Assembly (NCBI GenBank): GCA_963836785.1
Contig: CAWIKW010000005.1
Location: forward strand, 665,817 to 729,816
From: DASQPR01 sp963836785
GTDB taxonomy: Bacteria; Actinomycetota; Actinomycetes; Mycobacteriales; Micromonosporaceae
DNA: 64,000 nt
Direction: 5' to 3'
Positions 1 through 6,488 of this stretch are shown here, piece after piece. The notes beneath the pieces are model-generated. The model did no database searches, was not told where the DNA came from, and saw only the letters and a list, made by a program, of their open reading frames with translations. The position numbers and the translations under genes are program-made. Position 1 is the first letter of the stretch, and every line of letters begins with the position of its first letter.

Positions 1-1138
1 GTACCTGCTCCAGAGCGACATCGACCGCGGCCTGGTACTTGTCCGACTCGATCAGGCGCCGGAAGCGGGCCGACCCGGTGACGTTCGTACGCTCGCCGAT
101 CATGACGAAGCCGGTGTCGGCGCCGATCTCAAACGGCTCAAGGCCACTGAACCGGGTACGGACGGCCGGCGCGGGCACCTCGCGGGGCGGCAGGTCAGCG
201 ACCGCGGCCGAGATCTGCGTGATGTGTGCGGGGGTGGTGCCGCAGCAGCCTCCCACGATGTTGACCATGCCGGCCGTGGCGAACTCACCGAGCAACTGCG
301 CCGTCTCCGACGGCGTCTGGTCGTAGCCGCCGAACGCGTTGGGCAGCCCGGCGTTGGGGTGGGCGGCCGTGTACGTGCCGGCGAGCCGCGACAGCTCCTC
401 GACGTGCGGCCGCATTTCCTGGGCGCCAAGCGAGCAGTTCACACCGACGATCAGCGGGTGCGCGTGCGCGATCGCGTTCCAGAACGCCTCGACGGTCTGC
501 CCGGACAGCGTCCGGCCGCTGAGATCGACGATCGTGACCGAGATCCACAGCGGCAGCTCGGGGGCAACGTCATGCGCGGCGGCGATCGCGGCCTTCGCAT
601 TCAAGGTGTCGAAGATGGTCTCGATCAGCAGCAGGTCGACGCCGCCCTCGACGAGCGCCTCGATCTGCTCGGTGTAGGCCGCCTTGACCTGGTCGAAGGT
701 GACCGCGCGGTAGGCCGGATCGTCGACTCGCGGCGACAGCGACAACGTGACGTTCAGTGGCCCGATCGACCCGGCGACGAACTTGCCGCCGATCTCGTCG
801 GCCGCCTGCCGGGCCAGCTGCGCGCCGCGGAGGTTCATCTCCCGTACCAGGTGCTGGAGGCCGTAGTCGGACTGGCCGATGCTGGTGGCGGTGAAAGTGT
901 TGGTGGTCGTGATGTCGGCGCCGGCCGCGAGATACTGCCGGTGGACGTCGAGGATGAGGTCGGGCCGGGTGAGGTTCAGGAGATCGGGGTCACCGGTCAC
1001 GTCGTGCGGGTGGTCGGCCAGCCGCTCCGTACGGTAGTCGGCCGGCGCCAGACCCGCGCCCTGCAGCATCGTTCCCCAGGCACCGTCGAGCACCACAATG
1101 CGCCGATCAAGCAGGTCCCGCAGTTCCGACGTACTCAT
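1..1138 (-). CDS. metH: Methionine synthase, cobalamin-dependent, N-terminal part (partial at window edge)
   Basis: Transfers a methyl group from methyltetrahydrofolate to homocysteine through cobalamin. The 379 codons visible contain the homocysteine-binding domain (starts MSTSELRDLL; LDGAWGTMLQ near residue 20), the zinc-ligand segments GVNCSLG and GGCCGT, and the beginning of the pterin-binding domain (FVMIGERTNVTGSARF). The B12 and reactivation domains lie beyond the left edge. The reading frame is open throughout. The ATG at 1138-1136 has a GGAGG 8 nt upstream, which is folded into a hairpin controlled by the SAH riboswitch. Identity is very secure. Confidence 0.97.
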   Translation of the reverse strand, partial: MSTSELRDLLDRRIVVLDGAWGTMLQGAGLAPADYRTERLADHPHDVTGDPDLLNLTRPDLILDVHRQYLAAGADITTTNTFTATSIGQSDYGLQHLVREMNLRGAQLARQAADEIGGKFVAGSIGPLNVTLSLSPRVDDPAYRAVTFDQVKAAYTEQIEALVEGGVDLLLIETIFDTLNAKAAIAAAHDVAPELPLWISVTIVDLSGRTLSGQTVEAFWNAIAHAHPLIVGVNCSLGAQEMRPHVEELSRLAGTYTAAHPNAGLPNAFGGYDQTPSETAQLLGEFATAGMVNIVGGCCGTTPAHITQISAAVADLPPREVPAPAVRTRFSGLEPFEIGADTGFVMIGERTNVTGSARFRRLIESDKYQAAVDVALEQV

Positions 1139-1146
1139 GCTGACCA

Positions 1147-1232
1147 CCTCCGTCACCGGAGGCGCCCTTGATGAGTTCGAACCAGCCGAGCGTGGCGGAC
1201 CTCACGGTCCGTCGCAGCGCCTCTCGACCTGG
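1147..1232 (-). promoter_or_regulatory. S-adenosylhomocysteine (SAH) riboswitch with RBS-sequestering hairpin
   Basis: The minus-strand leader matches the SAH riboswitch: core GAGAGGCGCTGCGACGG, a P2 hairpin GGACC-GTGA-GGTCC (1197-1210), and the P1 return strand CTCGGCTGG (1182-1190) pairing with 1223-1232. A pseudoknot joins AGGCGC (1217-1222) to GCGCCT (1160-1165). Directly downstream, CCTCCG-GTGA-CGGAGG (1147-1162) buries the metH ribosome site. The pseudoknot strand and the sequestering hairpin share 1160-1162, so they compete. Inferred action: SAH binding stabilises the pseudoknot, frees the RBS and turns metH translation on. SAH riboswitches are known in front of ahcY, metH and metF. 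Confidence 0.9.
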
Positions 1233-1238
1233 TCATAA

Positions 1239-1244
1239 AGCATA
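1239..1244 (-). promoter_or_regulatory. -10 element of the metH riboswitch transcript
   Basis: TATGCT on the minus strand fits the actinobacterial TANNNT -10 consensus and predicts a transcript starting near 1232, exactly where the P1 stem of the riboswitch begins. No clear -35 was found. Confidence 0.45.
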
Positions 1245-1346
1245 CCTTGAGGCGGATATTCCGGCGCGGCGTCGGCCGGTGTCGGCGCCGGGCGTGATTG
1301 CGCACTCCGGTGACGTGCGGTCGCGCATGGCCGATACGGTCGCCTT

Positions 1347-1649
1347 ATGAGTGATCTCTACGCGGGAACGGCGACGTTTTCGATGCCCAACGGCCCGACG
1401 GTCGACGCGGAGGTGAACCTCTGGATCGAGGACCATGGACCGCTGGTCGAGTGGGGCGGCACGGCCGAGGCCCACGAGCCGGGGATCCTGTGGAACGGTG
1501 GCCAGCAGGTCGCCGCGCTGCGCTTCGGCAGCGTCGAGTCGGGCTTTCACACCGGCGACTGCATCATCGAGACGGTCGAGCCGGGCGATGTGGAGCGCGT
1601 CACGTTGCGCGGCTCGGGCGAGCTGGCCGAGGTCGATTCGGAGCAGTAA
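1347..1649 (+). CDS. Small hypothetical protein (100 aa)
   Basis: Encodes an acidic 100-residue protein (MSDLYAGTATFSMPNG...) predicted soluble and beta-rich, with no signal peptide, membrane segment or motif I recognise. Codon use is strongly GC-ending like its neighbours, which supports a real gene. A TACGGT -10 box (1334-1339) ends 6-7 nt before the ATG, with a TGACGT-like -35 18 bp further up, so the mRNA is probably leaderless. It runs divergently from metH and converges on the DUF2000 gene. Function unknown. Confidence 0.65.
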   Translation: MSDLYAGTATFSMPNGPTVDAEVNLWIEDHGPLVEWGGTAEAHEPGILWNGGQQVAALRFGSVESGFHTGDCIIETVEPGDVERVTLRGSGELAEVDSEQ

Positions 1650-1720
1650 CGGCGCGGCCCGCCCGCCACACGCGGCCAGACACCGGTCATGCGGCTAGAC
1701 CCGGGCATTGAGCCGCGGAA

Positions 1721-1773
1721 TTGTACGGAACTTGGCCGCTAGATCGCGCGATTGGCGCCCAAGTTCCGTACAA
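1721..1773. terminator. 15-bp perfect inverted repeat at a convergent junction
   Basis: TTGTACGGAACTTGG (1721-1735) and its exact reverse complement (1759-1773) flank a 23-nt loop between two converging genes. There is no U-tract; such hairpins are taken as bidirectional terminators in high-GC actinobacteria. The long loop and very regular arms also leave open an intergenic repeat or a protein-binding palindrome. Confidence 0.6.
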
Positions 1774-1783
1774 GTGCGGCGGG

Positions 1784-2254
1784 CTACGGCAGGAGGCTCA
1801 GCTTGCCCACGATCTTGTCGACGGTCTTACGTGGACCGACGATGCTCACCGCGTAGTACGTCAGGTGCTCCCGGTCGGTGGCGCCGATCTGGTCGGCGTA
1901 CTCGTCATAGACCCGGGTCTGTTGTGCCAGCGCAGGCATGTCCGCGATCAGCACGCCCTCGGCGGTCGCCGCCCGGTCCCGGATCCCGGCGATCTGCTCC
2001 GGCAGCGCACCGAGGATGCTGCAGCCGATCCAGGGCAGGCCGAGGTGGCGCTCGCCGTCGCCGTCCTTGACATCCGGGCCGTGGATCCCCGGCACCTGCG
2101 CGCCGACGACCGACGCAACACAGGCCGCGGCGTTGACGGCGCGACCCGGGGGCAGCGCCCGGTCGACGACGATGACCCATTTCAGGCGCGCTGAGCGGGT
2201 CGACTCGCTCGTGATGATTTCGTCGGACCGGAACCCGACGGCGTTCGGCTGCAT
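1784..2254 (-). CDS. DUF2000 family protein
   Basis: A 156-residue protein matching the DUF2000 family: KWVIVVDRALPPGRAVNAAA near the N-terminus, then GAQVPGIHGPDVKDGDGERH, and a C-terminal half ending TYYAVSIVGPRKTVDKIVGKL. The ATG at 2254 is chosen over the one at 2260 because GGGGAAGG then lies 6 nt upstream. Divergent from an Lrp-type regulator across about 100 bp, an arrangement common for this family and suggesting control by that regulator. The biochemical role of DUF2000 is not established. Confidence 0.85.
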   Translation of the reverse strand: MQPNAVGFRSDEIITSESTRSARLKWVIVVDRALPPGRAVNAAACVASVVGAQVPGIHGPDVKDGDGERHLGLPWIGCSILGALPEQIAGIRDRAATAEGVLIADMPALAQQTRVYDEYADQIGATDREHLTYYAVSIVGPRKTVDKIVGKLSLLP

Positions 2255-2352
2255 CTGCATCCTTCCCCAAAAGTGCGGAACTCTATCGAAAGGCTAGCCA
2301 TAGATGCGGTCACCATCGAGGAATCCGTAGATAATCCGGTTAGCATGGGGAT

Positions 2353-2832
2353 ATGGCGGATCTGGACGAACTTGATACGGCGATCCTGCGGGAATTGCAA
2401 CGCGATGCACGGCGTACGAATCGGGACGTCGCCGCGGCCGTGGGAGTGTCGCCGACCACGGCGCTCGACCGGACGCGCGCGCTGCGCGACCGTGGTGTGA
2501 TCCGGCAGGCGACACTCGACGTCGATCTCGAGTCGATCGGTCGGCCGGTGCAGGCGCTGATTGCCGTACGGATCAGGCCGCCGTCGCGGCGCAACATCGA
2601 AGCGTTCCGCAACTGGGTGAGTCGACTCCCGGACACGATCGGGCTGTTCGTGCTCTCCGGCACCGAGGATTTCCTGATCCATGTCGCGGTGCCCGACAAC
2701 AACAGCCTCTATGCGTTCGTCATCGACCGGCTCACCGAACGGCCCGAGGTCGCCGACGTCCGCACCAGCGTCGTGTACGAACACCTGCGCACCCAGGTGA
2801 TCCCGCCGGTCGCGGCGCGGCGGCCGCGCTGA
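2353..2832 (+). CDS. Lrp/AsnC family transcriptional regulator
   Basis: A 159-residue regulator with an N-terminal AsnC-type helix-turn-helix (DELDTAILRELQRDARRTNR ... TTALDRTRALRDRGVI, residues 4-50) and a C-terminal RAM-like ligand-binding alpha/beta domain (residues 70-150). Proteins of this family form dimers or octamers and sense amino acids or related metabolites. The divergent DUF2000 gene is the likely target, and the roughly 100-bp shared spacer has GATAAT (-10-like) close to the start. The ligand cannot be inferred from sequence. Confidence 0.9.
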   Translation: MADLDELDTAILRELQRDARRTNRDVAAAVGVSPTTALDRTRALRDRGVIRQATLDVDLESIGRPVQALIAVRIRPPSRRNIEAFRNWVSRLPDTIGLFVLSGTEDFLIHVAVPDNNSLYAFVIDRLTERPEVADVRTSVVYEHLRTQVIPPVAARRPR

Positions 2833-2904
2833 GCGAGCCCGGGTCGCGCTGAGCGAGCCCCGGTCGCGGCGCGGCAACCGCGCTGAGCGAGCCGAGGTCG
2901 CGCT
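2825..2904 (+). repeat. Tandem 15-bp direct repeats between lrp and the retron
   Basis: The unit CGCGCTGAGCGAGCC occurs at 2825-2839, 2845-2859 and 2879-2893, with a partial fourth copy at 2899. The lrp stop codon lies inside the first copy. Spacing between copies is irregular (20 and 34 nt). No protein-coding reading makes sense beyond the stop. Confidence 0.7.
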
Positions 2905-2964
2905 GATTCCGCCCATCCGGGGTGACCCGATCGTCGCAGTCCCGCCGCGGGCGGCGTCCCCCTC

Positions 2965-2970
2965 TACCAT
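2965..2970 (+). promoter_or_regulatory. Putative -10 box of the retron transcript
   Basis: TACCAT fits TANNNT and predicts transcription from about 2977, one base before the a1 arm of the retron ncRNA begins. No convincing -35 is visible. Position, not sequence strength, makes it attractive. Confidence 0.4.
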
Positions 2971-2977
2971 GGCCGGA

Positions 2978-3147
2978 TGGCAGCGCGCCCCGAGCAGACC
3001 ACGCGACGCCGTTCGCGGCGCGGCGAGGGTCGCTCCGGGGTAACCCCGGGGGCGTACGAGGTATCACGGCACGGCACCGCATGTGCTTCGCTGCGCTACG
3101 CGCAAGACCGCACACGCACGACTGGGACTCGTCGGGGCGCGCTGCCA
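2978..3147 (+). ncRNA. Retron ncRNA (msr-msd) candidate with 16-bp a1/a2 ends
   Basis: TGGCAGCGCGCCCCGA (2978-2993, a1) is perfectly complementary to TCGGGGCGCGCTGCCA (3132-3147, a2), 138 nt apart and ending 38 nt before the reverse transcriptase. The a1 arm ends in A followed by GC, as in Ec86, making G2994 the expected 2'-5' branch guanosine. Inside are msr-like hairpins CGCCG-TTCG-CGGCG (3007-3020) and CCGGGG-TAA-CCCCGG (3035-3049). The msd part is closed by ACGAG (3056-3060) with CTCGT (3128-3132) and contains TGCGC-TAC-GCGCA (3092-3104). The predicted msDNA would be about 75 nt. The assignment rests on architecture, not on a database match. Confidence 0.82.
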
Positions 3148-3185
3148 ATACTCCCGCCCGCGTCAGCCCGCGATCCGGGTGCCCG

Positions 3186-4751
3186 ATGACGTCGACGGCC
3201 GGCGGTGACCAGCGTCCGGCCAAACGAACTCCGCCTCGATCGCGCCTGAAGCTGCAGACCATCGATCTGGCGACGGCTTCCGTTGCCGCGCCATCCGCGA
3301 GTCAAGCGACATTTCATGCGCGTGACCGGCCGCATCTCTCACCGGAGAATGCGATCCGCTTGGCGCGACGACGAGCCCAACGCGACGACGCGCTAGCTGA
3401 CGAATTCGGTGCCGGCCGACGCGGCAACGCCATCGCCGGTGCGCTGGCCGATGCTTACCTGGCGGTCGACGACTGGCGTCGCCCGACGCTCGCCGCGGCG
3501 ACCCGGTCGGTGCTCGGTCGGGCGCCGCGCTGGATCTATCCGGTCCTGGACGAGATTCTCGCGGCCTATCCGCAGCCGCCACGCGACCGACCGCGTGAGC
3601 TGGCCGCATACGTTGCCCGCCTGCGCGCGTTCCGGGCCGAAATCGCCGGAGCGCCGGGTTCCCGACCCGACGCGGCGGACCGGCCGATCCGCGTCGTCGG
3701 GCGTCCGGTCGGACCGACCCGCACCGTCCGCCGCCCGTTTCATACCAGGCCGATCGACGACCTGGACTCACTCGCCGCGTTGCTCGGGCTCACGATCGAA
3801 GAACTCGACTGGTACGCCGATCGACGCGGTCTTAACCATCGCGACCGCGATCGGCGGCTTCAACATTACCGACACGTCTGGCTCAATGGACGTCTGATCG
3901 AGGCGCCCAAGCCGCGATTGCGGGCGGCGCAGCGTCGCCTGCTCACGGACGTCATCGGTCCGATCCCCGCTCATCCGGCCGCCCACGGGTTCGTCGCCGG
4001 ACGCTCGCCCCATACGTTTGCGGCGCCGCACGCCGGGCGACCGCTGGTGATCCGTATGGACGTCACGTCGTTCTTCGCGTCGGTGACCGCGCCCCGCGTG
4101 TACGGGCTCCTGCGCTCGGCCGGCTATCCCGAGCCGGTGGCGCACACGATCACCGCGCTCGGCACGACCCGTACGCCTTCTTCGGTGTGTAGCTCGGCGC
4201 CGACTAACGTGCCGGACCGCCCGTACCGGCTGGCATTGCTCCGCACGGCCCACCTCCCGCAAGGCGCGCCCACCTCGCCGGCGCTCGCGAACCTGTGCGG
4301 GTTTCGCCTCGATCGCCGGCTGTCCGGGCTCGCCACCGCGATCGGAATGCGATATACGCGGTACGCCGACGATCTCGCCTTCTCCGGCGACCTGTCGCCG
4401 GCCGTGGCGCTCAGGTTCGTCGCGACGGTCACCAAGATTGCTGGCGACGAGGGTTTCCGCATCAACGCCGGAAAGACGCGCATCCGTGGCCGCGGCGATC
4501 GGCAGGCACTCGCCGGTCTCGTCGTGAACGCTGCACCGGCCGTTGCCCGCGATGAGTACGACCTGCTGCGAGCCTTGCTACACAACGCATCGCGGACTGG
4601 TCTGGCCGACCAGAATCGCGACGGTCACGCCGATTTCCGCGGCTACCTTGCCGGCCGCATAGCCTGGGTCGGTCATCGGCATCCGGCCCGTGCGGCAAAG
4701 CTGGCTGCACTTTTCGATGCCGCGTGTTCCGCTCCCGACGGTTCCGACTAG
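3186..4751 (+). CDS. Retron-type reverse transcriptase
   Basis: An RNA-directed DNA polymerase of about 521 residues that would copy the msd template primed from the branch G of its ncRNA. Residues 1-195 form an Arg/Ala-rich helical extension typical of actinobacterial and myxobacterial retron-like enzymes. The catalytic core follows: motif A MDVTSFFASV (D292), LPQGAPTSP (357-365) and YADD (393-396). A C-terminal tail resembles those relatives (FRGYLAGRIAWVGHRHPARAAKL). The retron VTG signature appears as LAG (442-444). The ATG at 3186 is chosen because longer reading would run through the ncRNA. Its TAG overlaps the treZ stop in a shared CTAG. No effector gene is adjacent. Confidence 0.92.
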   Translation: MTSTAGGDQRPAKRTPPRSRLKLQTIDLATASVAAPSASQATFHARDRPHLSPENAIRLARRRAQRDDALADEFGAGRRGNAIAGALADAYLAVDDWRRPTLAAATRSVLGRAPRWIYPVLDEILAAYPQPPRDRPRELAAYVARLRAFRAEIAGAPGSRPDAADRPIRVVGRPVGPTRTVRRPFHTRPIDDLDSLAALLGLTIEELDWYADRRGLNHRDRDRRLQHYRHVWLNGRLIEAPKPRLRAAQRRLLTDVIGPIPAHPAAHGFVAGRSPHTFAAPHAGRPLVIRMDVTSFFASVTAPRVYGLLRSAGYPEPVAHTITALGTTRTPSSVCSSAPTNVPDRPYRLALLRTAHLPQGAPTSPALANLCGFRLDRRLSGLATAIGMRYTRYADDLAFSGDLSPAVALRFVATVTKIAGDEGFRINAGKTRIRGRGDRQALAGLVVNAAPAVARDEYDLLRALLHNASRTGLADQNRDGHADFRGYLAGRIAWVGHRHPARAAKLAALFDAACSAPDGSD

Positions 4752-6488
4752 ACCAGGCGAACGACGGCGGCCGCTTCGGCCGGCAATCGGAATGGCGTGG
4801 CGCTCCCGTTCGCGTCAGCCGAGGTTGCATAGAGAGTTTCCACGGCCGGCAAGTCGACACTCACCGGTTCCGCGCCGAGATTGGCAACGACGAGGCAGCG
4901 GCCGCGGCGGATAACGACGTGGTGCTCGCCGTACGTGACCTCGACCCGATCCAGACGCGGATCGGACAGGTCAGGATGGCGCCGCCGCAGCGCGATCAGT
5001 TCCCGATACACGGTCAGCATCTCGGCGTGCTCGCGCAGTTCCAGTTCGTCCCAGTCCAGCTTCGACCGGGTGAATGTCGCGGGATCCTGCGGATCGGGTA
5101 CGTCTTCCGCCCGCCACCCGTGTCGCGCGAACTCACCACGCCGTCCCGCAGCCACAGCAGCACCCAGTTCCGGTTCCGGATGACTCGTGAAGTACTGCCA
5201 CGGCGTACTCGCCGCCCATTCCTCGCCCATGAATAGCATCGGCGTGAACGGCGACGTGAACAGCAGCACGGCCGCGACCCGCAGCAGCGCCGGAGAGAGC
5301 GTCGCGGTCAGCCGGTCGCCGTCCGCTCGGTTGCCGATCTGATCGTGATTCTGCAGGTACGCGATGAAGCGATATCCGGGGGTCGTGGTGCGATCGATCG
5401 GCCGTCCATGCTGCCGCTCACGAAACGTCGAGTACGTCCCGTTGTGGACAAACGCCTCCTGCCACACCTTCGCCAGGCCGGAGATATCGCCGAAGTCGTC
5501 GTAATAGCCCTGCCGCTCGCCGGTGAGCAATGCGTGCAGCGAGTGGTGGATGTCGTCGTCCCATTGGGCGGTAAGGCCGATGCCGCCAGCGTCCCGCGAT
5601 GTGATCAGACGGGCATCGTTGAGATCGGACTCGGCGATCAACGTGAGCGGCCGCCGCAGATGCGTGGCGAGCACATCCACCTCAGCGACCAGCTGCTCGA
5701 GCACATGCGTGGCGCTGTGATCCACCAGCGCGTGTACGGCATCCAGCCGTAGGCCGTCCGCGTGGTAGTCCCGCAGCCACGCCAGCGCGCTGTCGATGAC
5801 GTATCGCCGCACGCCGTCGGAGAGTGGTCCGTCGAGGTTCAGTGACTGGCCCCAACTGTTCGATGCCCGACGAGAACACGGGTGCGAACATCGGTGCGTA
5901 CGCTCCGGACGGACCGAAGTGGTTGTAGACGGCGTCGATCAGCACGGCGAGTCCACGAGCGTGGCACGCGTCGACGAACTTCTTCAGCCCGTCCGGCCCG
6001 CCGTACGGTTCGTGTGGCGCATACCAGCAGACTCCGTCGTACCCCCAGCCGTGATCACCGTTGAATGCGTTGACCGGCAACAGTTCGACGAAGTCGATAC
6101 CCAGGTCGGCGAGGTGATCCAGGCGGTCGATGGCCGCGTCGAACGTCCCCTCCGGTGTGAACGTGCCGATGTGCAACTCGTAGATCACCGCGCCCGGCAA
6201 TGCCCGACCGGTCCAGCCGTGGTCGGACCAGCGGAACTCATCGTGGTCGTAGACCCGGCTCGCGGCGTGGACACCGTTCGGCTGCCACCGCGATTGCGGA
6301 TCGGGATAGCCCTTGTCGTCATCGTCGATGAGGAACGCGTAGTCGGTGCCCGGTGCCGCGCCCGGCACATTCAATCGCCACCAGCCGTCGTCCGAACGCT
6401 CCATGGCAACGACGTCCGCGCCGGAATCCGGACCCAGCCGCAGTCGGATCCGGTCACGCTCGGGCGCCCACACGCCGAAGCCGGTCAC
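4748..6488 (-). pseudogene. treZ: Malto-oligosyltrehalose trehalohydrolase, frameshifted
   Basis: TreZ releases trehalose from the maltooligosyl-trehalose made by TreY. The N-terminal half (VTGFGVWAPERDRIRL, then YELHIGTFTPEGTF and VLIDAVYNHFGPSG) and the C-terminal half (LRLDAVHAL with the nucleophile Asp, IAESDLND, YLQNHDQIGNRA) lie in different frames. The total length is 3n+1. Removing one G from the GGG at 5866-5868 joins them perfectly (FSSASNSWGQSLNLDGPLSD). The GTG start at 6488 overlaps the treY stop by 4 nt. Everything else is intact, so a sequence error is as likely as true inactivation. Confidence 0.9.

Noticed and set aside
2922..3185. The RT reading frame extended upstream to 2922 as an 88-residue N-terminal addition
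   Set aside because: The stretch coincides with the retron ncRNA and its promoter and gives an unlikely Arg/Pro-rich peptide; ATG 3186 is better.
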